From assembly GCF_006538345.1 (NCBI RefSeq), contig NZ_BJKL01000012.1, forward strand, positions 83,758 to 147,757: a stretch of DNA of 64,000 nucleotides, given 5' to 3'. A program made the translations under genes and the position numbers. The notes below the pieces were generated by a model that saw only the letters and a program-made list of their open reading frames with translations, ran no database searches and had not been told where the DNA came from. Below, piece by piece: positions 29,596-41,524 of this stretch. Within the stretch, counting starts at the first letter, position 1, and each line of letters starts with the position of its first letter. This DNA comes from Alteromonas sp. KUL49 (lineage in GTDB: Bacteria > Pseudomonadota > Gammaproteobacteria > Enterobacterales > Alteromonadaceae).

Positions 29596-30777
29596 CTATT
29601 CGTCTAGCCCCAGTTGAAGCATGATGTAATCTTTAAACTGGTCAAACATACCGCCTTCATTAACTTCTTGTAATGTTACTAGAGGGTAACTTGCTACATC
29701 TTCGCCATCTAGTTGTAAGTAAAGCGTGCCCACCACTTGGCCTTTTGCCAATGGTGCCTCGAGTTGGCTATCTAACTCAAAGTTAGCTTCAAGGTTTGCT
29801 GCTTGACCACGTGGAATGGTAATTGGCGTTGACTGGTTAATACCCAAATCTACGGTTTCTCTGTCGCCCATATAAATACGTTGAGCCACAAAGCTTTCTC
29901 CCGCTGAATACGGTGTTACTGTTTCATAAAAACGGAAGCCGTATTTCAGTAGCTTTTTGTTTTCGACTTTACGGTCGCGTTCTTGTTCGGTACCCATCAC
30001 CACTGAGATCAGACGCATATCACCTTGCGTTGCGGAAGTGATAAGACTGTAGCCCGCATCGGAGGTGTAGCCTGTTTTTATTCCATCAACGTTTAGACTT
30101 TTATCCCACAACAAGCTATTGCGGTTATATTGCTTAATACCGTTGTAAGTAAACTCTTTCTCGCTGTAAATTGCATACATATCTGGCGTTTCTTCAATGA
30201 GCGCACGAGATAGGGTTGCCATGTCTCTGGGTGTAGTAAAGTGGTCAGGATCGTGTAAGCCGTGTGCGTTAACATAGTTAGTCGCCGTCATACCAAGTGC
30301 CGCTGCGTGGGCATTCATCATGCTGGCGAACGCAGACTCTGAACCCGCTACGTGTTCAGCCATTGCTACACAAGCGTCGTTACCAGATTGAACCACAATA
30401 CCGCGGAGCAAATCGCGCACAGGCACTTGTGTTCCGACTTCAATGAACATCTTTGAGGAATCTGGGAATTTTTTCGCCCAAGCATTCTCAGAAATAGTGA
30501 CCTCGTCATCCAAGCTAATGTTACCCGCTTGCAATTCTTTACCAATGACATAAATCGTCATTATTTTAGTAAGGCTCGCCGGAGCTAATTGCATGTCGGC
30601 GTTTTTAGAGGCAATGACGTGCCCTGTTTCATAGTCAGTCAGCAAAAAGCCTTCTGCTGCTACTGATGGCGCTGGAGGAGTGATAACTGCGGCATGGCCG
30701 GTAGACGTCAACGAAGCACATAGTAAGCATGCGGACGTAGAGATAACTGAGATAGCGCGATGAAATTTTTTAAGCAT
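29596..30777 (-). CDS. dacA: D-alanyl-D-alanine carboxypeptidase (PBP5/PBP6 type)
   Basis: DacA trims the terminal D-Ala from peptidoglycan pentapeptides in the periplasm. The 393 residues have a signal peptide cut near residue 29 (SLTSTGHA), the SxxK motif at Ser68-Lys71 (PASLTKI), SGN in VQSGNDACVA and KTG in DGIKTGYTS. A C-terminal amphipathic helix (FDQFKDYIMLQLGL) anchors it to the membrane surface. Its place between rlpA and ybeD is the conserved one. Confidence 0.96.
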   Translation of the reverse strand: MLKKFHRAISVISTSACLLCASLTSTGHAAVITPPAPSVAAEGFLLTDYETGHVIASKNADMQLAPASLTKIMTIYVIGKELQAGNISLDDEVTISENAWAKKFPDSSKMFIEVGTQVPVRDLLRGIVVQSGNDACVAMAEHVAGSESAFASMMNAHAAALGMTATNYVNAHGLHDPDHFTTPRDMATLSRALIEETPDMYAIYSEKEFTYNGIKQYNRNSLLWDKSLNVDGIKTGYTSDAGYSLITSATQGDMRLISVVMGTEQERDRKVENKKLLKYGFRFYETVTPYSAGESFVAQRIYMGDRETVDLGINQSTPITIPRGQAANLEANFELDSQLEAPLAKGQVVGTLYLQLDGEDVASYPLVTLQEVNEGGMFDQFKDYIMLQLGLDE

Positions 30778-30978
30778 GATTATTTTTCTTTATGCAGTTT
30801 TCGGTACGTTCGATATCACACGAGTTATTACTTCGTGCGATTAGAAATGAGCGTGATATACACGATGCACAGGATTCTATCCTATGGTAGTAACTAGGAC
30901 TAGGCTTTAGCGAAAAAGTTTAACAAGAATCTAAATTTATCGAACAAAAATAGCAAGCTAGCTTGTTGGGCAAAACGC

Positions 30979-31881
30979 CTATGATGATGGGCGAATCGTG
31001 TACGCTTGAGGATAGCCGCTCTGTTTTAATTGATTTACTAGCGACACTGCGTGGGTTTCATCAACAAGTGGACCTAATTGAAGCTTGTAGACATTGTTCA
31101 CCTGAGGCAAAGCCACATTAACTTGATACAAGGCGGTAAGTACTTTCGAAATAGACTCGATGCGTTGTTTATTAGAAGAAGCAACCACTTGGACATAATA
31201 CGCCGATGGGTCCACGTTGCTTGTTAGTCTTGGAACTGGTTTGGGTAGGGGCGTTACGCCTAAATACTCATCATACGATTGGGTGGGTTGGTTACCAATG
31301 GTGACATTTTTATCTTCGTCGAAGTGGATAACCTCTAGCTTTACTCGGGCAGTACCTTTGTTTTTGTAATCAAGATGAACGGCAGCGGCGTAACTCAGGT
31401 CAATAACTCGGTTGTCATGAAATGGCCCTCTATCGTTAACTCTTACAATCACTTGCTTGTTGTTATCTAAATTTGTTACTCGAACATAGGAGGGTAAGGG
31501 AAGTGTTTTGTGGGCAGCAGTCATAGCAAACATATTGTATGTTTCGCCGTTCGAAGTTAAATGGCCGTGAAACTTTTGACCGTACCAACTCGCATATCCA
31601 ACGGTTTCATAACCTTTACCTGTGCGTAACGGCGTATAGGATTTTCCGAGTACTTCGTATGGGCGCAGTGTGTATTGAGTATAGGGTTCGTACTTGGGCA
31701 CTGCACTCGACGGTAAAGGAATGTCAGCGATGTAGTTAGGAGCAGAATCCTGATGCTGGGTATACCGCCCTTGAGGCGTTGAAGAGTTGCTTTGACAGCC
31801 AGTGATAAGCACCAAAAGACAGAGAAAAGCGCACACTGCATACAAACTCTTACTGTTTTTTGATACCACTTCACTGCTCAT
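30979..31881 (-). CDS. rlpA: RlpA septal lytic transglycosylase lipoprotein
   Basis: RlpA cleaves naked glycan strands at the septum. The 300-residue protein has a lipobox (LVLITGCQ, lipidated Cys29), a double-psi beta-barrel ([19 protein letters not shown] with its catalytic Glu and the RVNDRGPF Asp) and a C-terminal SPOR domain ([15 protein letters not shown] to QAYTIRP) that binds denuded glycans. The ATG overlaps the rodA stop (ATGA). A 201-base gap with no gene separates it from dacA. Confidence 0.93.
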   Translation of the reverse strand: MSSEVVSKNSKSLYAVCAFLCLLVLITGCQSNSSTPQGRYTQHQDSAPNYIADIPLPSSAVPKYEPYTQYTLRPYEVLGKSYTPLRTGKGYETVGYASWYGQKFHGHLTSNGETYNMFAMTAAHKTLPLPSYVRVTNLDNNKQVIVRVNDRGPFHDNRVIDLSYAAAVHLDYKNKGTARVKLEVIHFDEDKNVTIGNQPTQSYDEYLGVTPLPKPVPRLTSNVDPSAYYVQVVASSNKQRIESISKVLTALYQVNVALPQVNNVYKLQLGPLVDETHAVSLVNQLKQSGYPQAYTIRPSS

Positions 31882-32990
31882 CGAGACATTAACCGCGCTT
31901 GTGTTGCAATTGACATTAACACACCAAAACCTGCCATCAAGGTCACCATAGAGGTCCCCCCGTAGCTAACTAAAGGCAGTGGCACTCCAACGACGGGTAA
32001 TATACCGGAAACCATGCCCATGTTGACGAATACGTATACAAAGAAGGTAAGTATAATACTGCCTGCAAGAAGCCTACTGTATGCGTCTTGCGCCCGCGAA
32101 GCAATAATGAGACCGCGCAAAATTATACAGAGGTAAATGGCAAGTAAGACAATTACGCCTCTTAAACCGAATTCCTCACTAAACACAGAGAAGATAAAAT
32201 CGGTATGACGTTCAGGTAGAAACTCTAACTGAGACTGAGTTCCTTGTAGCCAGCCCTTGCCATCCATTCCTCCAGAGCCTATGGCAATTTTTGATTGGAT
32301 GATGTGATAACCAGCACCAAGAGGGTCACTCTCTGGATTCATGAAAGTGAGTACTCGTTGCTTTTGATAGTCTTTCATGAGGAAGAACCACATGATAGGC
32401 AAAAATGCACCACCTAAAAGCGCAAGTACACCAATAAGCCGCCAGCGCATGCCCGCGAGAAATATTGCGAAGACCCCAGAACTTGCAATAAGTAAGGATG
32501 TGCCTAAGTCTGGTTGTCTAGCAATAAGCACGGTAGGTATTGCCACTAATACGAAGCCAATAACTACATTAATGGTCGTTGGCGGTAGGGTAAATTTACT
32601 GATGTACCAAGCGACCATCATGGGTACTGCTAGCTTCATAAGCTCTGACGGTTGAAATCTCACCACACCTAAATCGAGCCATCGCTGGGCTCCTTTCCCC
32701 ATATCACCGAAAAAAAGTACGGCAATCAACATGAGTAAACCAACCACATACGCGTAAGGGGATAAACGCCGATAAGCACCCGTTGGTATTTGTGCCACTA
32801 CGAACATAGCGACAAAACTGATCGCGAGCCTTATCAGTTGTCGCGTCATTTGGCCTTGGTCTTGTCCAGATGCTGAGTAGAGTGTAAACAAACCTACTGA
32901 CATTAACGCGAGTAGTCCCAATAGCAACCATCCGTCGATGTGAATACGGTGAAGGAACGATGTTTTGTTAGGTGATAAGGTTTGGTTCAT
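31878..32990 (-). CDS. rodA: Rod-shape SEDS glycosyltransferase RodA
   Basis: RodA polymerises peptidoglycan for lateral wall growth together with PBP2. The 370-residue integral membrane protein has about ten helices and SEDS motifs: the [17 protein letters not shown] stretch, [11 protein letters not shown], the large periplasmic loop with [18 protein letters not shown], and [13 protein letters not shown]. It overlaps rlpA and mrdA by four bases at each end, so the three are coupled. Confidence 0.96.
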   Translation of the reverse strand: MNQTLSPNKTSFLHRIHIDGWLLLGLLALMSVGLFTLYSASGQDQGQMTRQLIRLAISFVAMFVVAQIPTGAYRRLSPYAYVVGLLMLIAVLFFGDMGKGAQRWLDLGVVRFQPSELMKLAVPMMVAWYISKFTLPPTTINVVIGFVLVAIPTVLIARQPDLGTSLLIASSGVFAIFLAGMRWRLIGVLALLGGAFLPIMWFFLMKDYQKQRVLTFMNPESDPLGAGYHIIQSKIAIGSGGMDGKGWLQGTQSQLEFLPERHTDFIFSVFSEEFGLRGVIVLLAIYLCIILRGLIIASRAQDAYSRLLAGSIILTFFVYVFVNMGMVSGILPVVGVPLPLVSYGGTSMVTLMAGFGVLMSIATQARLMSR

Positions 32991-34879
32991 TGTTCAACAA
33001 CATCCTCATCAGGGTAGATTGACTCTCTGTCTCTAAAATAGAAATCAAGTATTTGCCGAGCCACTGGGGCTGCGTTTGAACTTCCTCCACCCACGTTCTC
33101 TAAAACTACGGTGACAGATACTTCGGGTGATTTGAAAGGGGCGTACCCGACATACATGGCGTTGTCTCGGTGGCGCTCATCTATCTTATCTGCGTCGTAA
33201 TCCTCTCCCTGAGCAACCGCGATAAGTTGTGCAGTGCCCGTTTTACCCGCGGAATCATAATGGGAATTGGCAAAGGCAAAGCGCGCGGTTCCCTCGCTAC
33301 CGCTCACCACATCATGCATGGCATTGAGAACAATATCTAAGTTCTCTTGATTCTGAATCACAACAGGCTGAAGTGATTTTAGCGGAATAAGAGACGTTGA
33401 ACCGTCGGCTTCAACATATCCTCTTATGATCTGCGGGATATAGCGTTCACCGCGGTTAATTAACGTGTTAATAGTGTGGTTCAATTGAATCGGGGTGGTA
33501 GTCCAATAACTCTGCCCTATACCTACAGGAATAGTGTCACCGACGTACCAAGGCTGATTGAAACGGGCTCGTTTCCAGCCTCGGCTTGGCATATTGGCAT
33601 CTGATTCCTCGTAAAGGTCGATACCGGTGTAATCACCAAAACCAAATGCGTACATAGCATCGCTTATCTTATCAATGCCAAGGTTATAGGCTAAATCGTA
33701 GTAGAAAGTGTCACAAGAGACTTCTATTGCTTTTGCGACATTCACATCGCCGTGACCTATTTTTTTCCAATCGCGCCAAACGTGTGACACGTTGGGTAGT
33801 TGGTAGCGACCTCTATCTTTTATGGTGTAGTCGGGGGTAATAATACCTTCTTCTAACCCCAACAGACCCAAATGAGGCTTAACGGTTGACGCTGGCGGAT
33901 ATTGTCCTTGAGTAGCTCTATTTATCAACGGCCTATCGGGAGAATTGAGTAACTCTGCGTAGTTGTTCCGGCTAATACCATGTACGAAAAGGTTGGGGTC
34001 GTAACTTGGATTAGAGTACATCGCGAGTACGCCACCCGTGCGAGTGTCTGATAACACTATCGCCCCTCTTGTTTGATCAAGAATACGCTGGCTTTCAAGT
34101 TGAAGTTCGATATCGATGTTTAGCACTATATCTCTGCCCGGTACTGGCGGAGTAACATCAAGGACACGAATAATACGCCCCTGATTATTGACTTCTACTT
34201 GTTGATAACCAACCGAGCCGTGGAGAATTTCTTCGTGATATTTTTCAATGCCCAATTTACCTATGTAGTGACTGGCAGCGTAGTTAGCTTCTTGACCTGC
34301 TTCAACTATTTTTTGCAGGTCTTTTTTATTGATTCTTGCTACATATCCCAAGAGGTGTGTTAGCGAATCTCCGTAGGGGTAATGACGGGCAAGACGCGCT
34401 TCTATGCTAGCACCAGCATACAAGTGCTTATGGGCCGAGAATCTAGCCACATCTTCCTCACTCAATTGAGTGCGAAGCGATACAGGCTTGAAGCGACGTT
34501 GACGTTTCAAACTGTCGTAGAAGTCGTCTACCTCCTCCTGCGTTATCCCAATGAGCTGTTGCAGTCCAAGTAACATTGCCTCTAAATCTTCGACCTCTTC
34601 AGGAATGATCTCCAAACTGAAAACAGGCTTGTTTTCGGCTAGGAGCACACCGTTTCTATCGTAGATTAATCCGCGATTTGGCGCGACAGGGAGGACTTTA
34701 ATTCGATTTCCATTAGACCTGGTTTGATAGTCTTCAAACTGCTCGATTTGCAAAGAATACAAGTTTCGTAGTACGCCACCTAAAACAACTACCACAATAA
34801 AAAACGCAATCGTTGCCCTGCGAGCAAATAGATTTGACTCAGCAGTATGGTCTCTTATGGCTTGGCGCTTCCGTTGCAT
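32987..34879 (-). CDS. mrdA: Penicillin-binding protein 2 (transpeptidase)
   Basis: PBP2 is the transpeptidase partner of RodA in the elongasome. The 630 residues have one N-terminal membrane anchor (about 22-45), the pedestal domain and the transpeptidase domain with the active Ser in [12 protein letters not shown] in [12 protein letters not shown] and KTG in SAGKTGTAQ. The length matches E. coli PBP2 (633). The gene follows rlmH by 11 bases. Confidence 0.96.
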   Translation of the reverse strand: MQRKRQAIRDHTAESNLFARRATIAFFIVVVVLGGVLRNLYSLQIEQFEDYQTRSNGNRIKVLPVAPNRGLIYDRNGVLLAENKPVFSLEIIPEEVEDLEAMLLGLQQLIGITQEEVDDFYDSLKRQRRFKPVSLRTQLSEEDVARFSAHKHLYAGASIEARLARHYPYGDSLTHLLGYVARINKKDLQKIVEAGQEANYAASHYIGKLGIEKYHEEILHGSVGYQQVEVNNQGRIIRVLDVTPPVPGRDIVLNIDIELQLESQRILDQTRGAIVLSDTRTGGVLAMYSNPSYDPNLFVHGISRNNYAELLNSPDRPLINRATQGQYPPASTVKPHLGLLGLEEGIITPDYTIKDRGRYQLPNVSHVWRDWKKIGHGDVNVAKAIEVSCDTFYYDLAYNLGIDKISDAMYAFGFGDYTGIDLYEESDANMPSRGWKRARFNQPWYVGDTIPVGIGQSYWTTTPIQLNHTINTLINRGERYIPQIIRGYVEADGSTSLIPLKSLQPVVIQNQENLDIVLNAMHDVVSGSEGTARFAFANSHYDSAGKTGTAQLIAVAQGEDYDADKIDERHRDNAMYVGYAPFKSPEVSVTVVLENVGGGSSNAAPVARQILDFYFRDRESIYPDEDVVEQ

Positions 34880-34890
34880 TTAACGTTTTC

Positions 34891-35361
34891 TCACTCGCGA
34901 TGATAGGGGTGATTTTGTGTTACTGACCACGCGCGGTACAAGCTTTCTGTGAGAATAATTCTAACCAGCGGGTGAGGAAGGGTTAACGCAGACAATGACC
35001 ACTTCTGCTCTGATGCAGCAATACAAGAGGGTGCTAGCCCCTCTGGACCACCAATGAGCAAACTTACATCTCTGCCATCCATTTTCCAGTTGTCGAGCTG
35101 CTTAGCCAGGGTTGGGGTATCCCAGGGCCTTCCTGTGACTTCAAGAGTAACAATTTTATTGCCCTTGGGAATGGCGGCGAGCATTTGATCACCTTCCTTG
35201 TCCAATATACGCTTTATATCGGCGTTCTTACCTCTCTTTCCAGCCGGGATTTCAGTAAATGATACTGGTAAATCAGAGGGAAAACGGCGCAAGAATTCAT
35301 CCACACCAGCGGTAACCCAAGCCGGCATCTTAGTTCCAACGGCAACTATTTGTATTCGCAC
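34891..35361 (-). CDS. rlmH: 23S rRNA pseudouridine-1915 N3-methyltransferase RlmH
   Basis: RlmH is a SPOUT methyltransferase acting on the assembled ribosome. The 156-residue protein shows [16 protein letters not shown], the knot segment LLIGGPEGL and the C-terminal [28 protein letters not shown]. Length and place (between rsfS and mrdA) are standard. Confidence 0.96.
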   Translation of the reverse strand: MRIQIVAVGTKMPAWVTAGVDEFLRRFPSDLPVSFTEIPAGKRGKNADIKRILDKEGDQMLAAIPKGNKIVTLEVTGRPWDTPTLAKQLDNWKMDGRDVSLLIGGPEGLAPSCIAASEQKWSLSALTLPHPLVRIILTESLYRAWSVTQNHPYHRE

Positions 35362-35437
35362 GCTTTAGCTATTCCTTTTTATCAAAAAGCACAATGGGTT
35401 TACTAACCATTATGCTCCGACAACAAAAATCGCGAGT

Positions 35438-35755
35438 TTACGCCCACAATTTTTCTAATTGATAGAAATCCCGTGTTTCATCTTGCATCACGTGCAGGAT
35501 GACCTCTCCAAAATCAACCAATACCCACTCGCCAGTATCCTTTCCGTCAAAGTTACTCGGCGCAATTCCAGCGCGCTTAGCTTCTACAATGGCATTCTCT
35601 GCAATAGCTACCACGTGGCGTTTCGAATTACCTGAGCAAATAATCATCGTATCGGTAATGCTCGATTTTCCGCGTACATCTAGTTCAATAACATCGCGGG
35701 CTTTCATGTCGTCTATTTTGTCTAGTACGAATTGTTTGAGTTGTTGACTCTCCAA
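35438..35755 (-). CDS. rsfS: Ribosomal silencing factor RsfS
   Basis: RsfS binds ribosomal protein uL14 and blocks subunit joining in starved cells. I start it at TTG 35755 (MESQQLKQFVLDKIDDMKARD), six bases after GAGGA; this gives 105 residues, the same as E. coli. An upstream ATG at 35845 would add 30 unlike residues inside nadD. The D-M-x-x-x-D-V segment and WVLVDFGEVILHVM are family features. Confidence 0.94.
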   Translation of the reverse strand: MESQQLKQFVLDKIDDMKARDVIELDVRGKSSITDTMIICSGNSKRHVVAIAENAIVEAKRAGIAPSNFDGKDTGEWVLVDFGEVILHVMQDETRDFYQLEKLWA

Positions 35756-35768
35756 AAGTTTTCCTCGT

Positions 35769-36407
35769 CTACTTCTTTTTATACAGTTTGTGATGACGTA
35801 TGTAATCAAGTACAGGCTGTGAAAGCCATTGCTGCATATTATCATCGTCTTCGTGTTGAATCTTGGTACGGAGTTCGGTTGAAGAAACCGTGACTAACCC
35901 AGAATTTGCCAGATAGACGTACCCATTTTCTGCCGTATGCAGTGTGTTCACGTCCGTGGTGGTATGAGCCTCTAGCCAAGGCAAGATGTGGTCAGGTGGC
36001 GAATATTGCTGATCATCACGACGCATCACGACGATATGGCAATAGTCGAGTAGCGTCTCCCACACGTACCATTTATGCAAAGTATACAGGGAATCTGCCC
36101 CAATGAAAAAACAGATTGTGTGTTTGTCTCTTTGTTTGAGAGCTTTAAGGGTTTTTACGGTGTATGAGGGACTGGGCAGTTCCAATTCAATGAGTTCAGG
36201 GTACAACCGCTGATCGGTTTCACAGAGCACTTTAACCATATTCACTCTGTGTTTTTGCTCAACTTGAACCGGCTTGTGTGGCGCTATTTTACATGGCATG
36301 AGCCCTAGCTTTTTGATACCTAAGTGAGTTGCGACTTCGAGGGCTGGGGTAATATGACCATGGTGAGGTGGGTTGAATGTACCCCCTAAAATGGCTGATA
36401 TGCTCAC
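35769..36407 (-). CDS. nadD: Nicotinate-nucleotide adenylyltransferase
   Basis: NadD adenylylates nicotinate mononucleotide in NAD synthesis. The 212-residue protein has the nucleotidyltransferase GGTFNPPHHGH motif right after the start, FFIGADSLYTLHKW and the C-terminal SSTELRTKI. I chose GTG 36407, whose GTGA overlaps the holA stop; the longer frame up to 36467 lies inside holA and is unlike NadD. E. coli NadD is 213 residues. Confidence 0.94.
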   Translation of the reverse strand: MSISAILGGTFNPPHHGHITPALEVATHLGIKKLGLMPCKIAPHKPVQVEQKHRVNMVKVLCETDQRLYPELIELELPSPSYTVKTLKALKQRDKHTICFFIGADSLYTLHKWYVWETLLDYCHIVVMRRDDQQYSPPDHILPWLEAHTTTDVNTLHTAENGYVYLANSGLVTVSSTELRTKIQHEDDDNMQQWLSQPVLDYIRHHKLYKKK

Positions 36408-37441
36408 TGTTGTGTTAGGTCCATAAAGGGAATATGAAAAACACTGAGCCCCATAAACATCATGCAAAGGTGACTCAGTTTTACATAGGGTTTAGCAATT
36501 GATTCTTGTTTAAATGCCAAATCAGCTTGGCTAAGTGCTATGTGAATATGGTCAAGATTGTCTTGGCTAAGGCGGCGAAGGGCAGTCTCATATCCGCCTT
36601 GTCTGTTGCGCCAAATGCCAAAACGTTGCCATTGCACTTGTTGGCCTGATGACATTACAAGTTTAAGTTTATTTAGAGTTTCCCATTCTCTTACCAGGGC
36701 CCATATCACAATGTTAGGCTCTAACCCTTCGCTTTCTAGGCGTCCGAGCATTTTTATACATTTATTAGCATCGCCTGCCAGCATCACATCGACGAGTTGA
36801 AAAACGTTGAATCGAGACTGATCAACCATAGCGGCTTCAATTTGCTGCTCAGTAACAGACTGTCCGGGGTAGAGTAGCGCTAATTTATCAATTTCTTGTC
36901 TCGCAGCCATCAAATTACCCTCGCAAAAATCAGCTATCAGGCTAATACCCGCGGGTGATACTGTGAGTTGATGGGATTGGACATGCGAACTTATCCATGC
37001 TGAGAGCTGTCTTCCTTCTAACGGATAACAGAGGGTATGCACCCCAACATCATCAAGGGCCTTAAACCATTTTCCTTTCTGTACGTCCTTGCCAATCTTC
37101 GGGCCATGAACCAATAGAAGGGTATCGCGGTTGAGCGTTGATGCCACTTGCTGTAGTACTTTACTGCCCTCAGTTCCGGGCTTGCCGGTAGGTAGCTCTA
37201 ATTCGATAAATTGTTGCTGAGAGAACAAAGAAAGACTTTGTGTAGCCTCAATCAATTGTGACCAAGAAAAATCTTTATCTGCTACTAAAACCGTGCGTTC
37301 TTCGAAACCTTCCGATTTTGCTTTTGTACGAATTTGACCGATGACATCAAACTTTTGTTGAGGCTCATCTCCGAACACCATATAGCAGGACTTGAGTCCT
37401 TTACTGATGTCATTGGTGAATTGATTTGGATAAACCTGCAT
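36404..37441 (-). CDS. holA: DNA polymerase III delta subunit
   Basis: HolA is the clamp-loader wrench that opens the beta clamp. The 345 residues match the family from the start (MQVYPNQFTND, then CYMVFGDEPQQKFDVIGQIR) through LLLVHGPKIGKDVQKGKWFKAL to the C-terminal collar domain (LAFKQESIAKPYVKLSHLCM). It lies between lptE and nadD as in E. coli; its stop overlaps the nadD GTG. Confidence 0.94.
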   Translation of the reverse strand: MQVYPNQFTNDISKGLKSCYMVFGDEPQQKFDVIGQIRTKAKSEGFEERTVLVADKDFSWSQLIEATQSLSLFSQQQFIELELPTGKPGTEGSKVLQQVASTLNRDTLLLVHGPKIGKDVQKGKWFKALDDVGVHTLCYPLEGRQLSAWISSHVQSHQLTVSPAGISLIADFCEGNLMAARQEIDKLALLYPGQSVTEQQIEAAMVDQSRFNVFQLVDVMLAGDANKCIKMLGRLESEGLEPNIVIWALVREWETLNKLKLVMSSGQQVQWQRFGIWRNRQGGYETALRRLSQDNLDHIHIALSQADLAFKQESIAKPYVKLSHLCMMFMGLSVFHIPFMDLTQQ

Positions 37442-37452
37442 TGAGAGGTGAG

Positions 37453-37980
37453 TTACGTTGACGCAGGTGAAACAAGAGTGGCTTGGTTAGCCAATCGGCG
37501 AATAATGATATCTGCAGCTTCTTTGCGCATCTCTTCCAACACAAGTTCGAGCTCACGTGTTTTCGCCAACACTTGGTCAGGATCATCTTGATAATCTCTG
37601 ACGATTTCAAATTGTGTGTCTAGAGGAGCTTTTCCTGGAAAGGTCACTCTATATCGAACGTTAAAAACAAGTTCGTATTCAGCAACTTGTCCAGATGCGT
37701 AAACAGATAGCAATTGGCGTTTTAAGTCCTCTGGTGCCAAATGAATAGCAATAGCCGGTACATCAGCGTCTTCAACGTCTTCTATTGATAGGTCATTCAA
37801 GCCATAGAGTTGTAAACGCTTGCGCAATGTGCGCTCCATAGGAGCGTGCAGCACAAAGCTAGTGACAACCACGTTATCAACATTGTCGGGTAGTGCAGGG
37901 GCACCACGAAGCTGAAAACCGCATCCTGTTGTCGCTGCCGACAACAGGATAACCAGCCCTAACCAGAGGAGTTTACGCAT
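37453..37980 (-). CDS. lptE: LPS-assembly lipoprotein LptE
   Basis: LptE plugs the LptD barrel and helps place LPS in the outer leaflet. From ATG 37980 the 175-residue protein has a lipoprotein signal with lipobox TTGC (lipidated Cys20) and the family start CGFQLRGAPALPDNVDNVVV. The frame is open further upstream but that part overlaps leuS. The ATG lies one base past the leuS stop, so translation is probably coupled. Confidence 0.92.
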   Translation of the reverse strand: MRKLLWLGLVILLSAATTGCGFQLRGAPALPDNVDNVVVTSFVLHAPMERTLRKRLQLYGLNDLSIEDVEDADVPAIAIHLAPEDLKRQLLSVYASGQVAEYELVFNVRYRVTFPGKAPLDTQFEIVRDYQDDPDQVLAKTRELELVLEEMRKEAADIIIRRLANQATLVSPAST

Positions 37981-37981
37981 T

Positions 37982-40604
<2,623 letters not shown>

Positions 40605-40810
40605 TTAGTAAAATTAAATATTTGTCTTAAAACAGCGAGTGAAAACGCAGGCAACGTTTAATTTTTTGCTGTTTCTAAAAATTATAGCGCCATAGAATAA
40701 CCTAGCGACGATGAACGCCTCAATAGATTTACCCATATTGACGACAAAATCTTGTATTGTGGTTGAAAAATTGAACAAGCAGCGAGAATGATGGTGTTCT
40801 ACCGCTTGAG

Positions 40811-41344
40811 TTAATCGACCTGTTGCAGTTCACTGTAGGTCACCAGCGCAGAAAGTTGTTGAAGTTGCACTTGGTCTACAATAGCGGCCAATCCCTCTGC
40901 GTTGCTCTCAATGACGCCGTTGACAGTGTAAGTCAGAGTAATGCGAGTACCCTCGTCAAATGGGGTTATTGACCAGACCAATGCCCCTGACAACCCCATA
41001 TCACGAAGTGGACCTAAGCCACCAATCATTACCAGTTTTTGATTGGGTACAACCATTGAGACCCGCATATGTTCGGCTGATTGATTATCGGAAGTTTCAC
41101 AGAAACAGCCGCCGGCAAAAGCATCGATTCGCATTGTACCTTCCCACCATGAATGATCTTTTGGCCACCATTGGTCTACACGGTTTACAAGCGCTTGATA
41201 TAACGCTTTGTCACTGGCTTTTGTATGGATACTGTTAGTCAACGAAAAACCGTAATTTGAAGATCGTGTAACTTCTGAGAAGCAGACTGGCGAGATTACT
41301 ATCAACGTTGCTATCAAAAAGTTGAGCGCTGAGCGGTTTATCAT
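40811..41344 (-). CDS. Exported SRPBCC (START-like) domain protein
   Basis: From ATG 41344 the 177-residue protein has a signal peptide (MINRSALNFLIATLIVISPVCFS) and an SRPBCC/AHSA1-type fold: KASDKALYQALVNRVDQWWP at the start, a central GALVWSITPFDEGTRITLTYTVNG and a C-terminal helix. Such domains bind hydrophobic ligands; export is less usual. GGAG five bases before ATG 41344 supports this start over ATG 41377. The gene is flanked by 224- and 180-base gaps, with no partner evident. Confidence 0.7.
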   Translation of the reverse strand: MINRSALNFLIATLIVISPVCFSEVTRSSNYGFSLTNSIHTKASDKALYQALVNRVDQWWPKDHSWWEGTMRIDAFAGGCFCETSDNQSAEHMRVSMVVPNQKLVMIGGLGPLRDMGLSGALVWSITPFDEGTRITLTYTVNGVIESNAEGLAAIVDQVQLQQLSALVTYSELQQVD

Positions 41345-41524
41345 AAAGACTCCAGTGTAAAGACGCTTGAATATCACTTGAAAATCAGGGTTTGACTGTA
41401 GCTATGTTAAATTTGGCTATTTGTTCATCATTTACCCAGCTAATACAAGGGTTTGACTGACTAGCGTTTGACACATTAGTCAATTAGGGTTTCACTTAGC
41501 GTAAAGTACTTTATAAAGAAGACC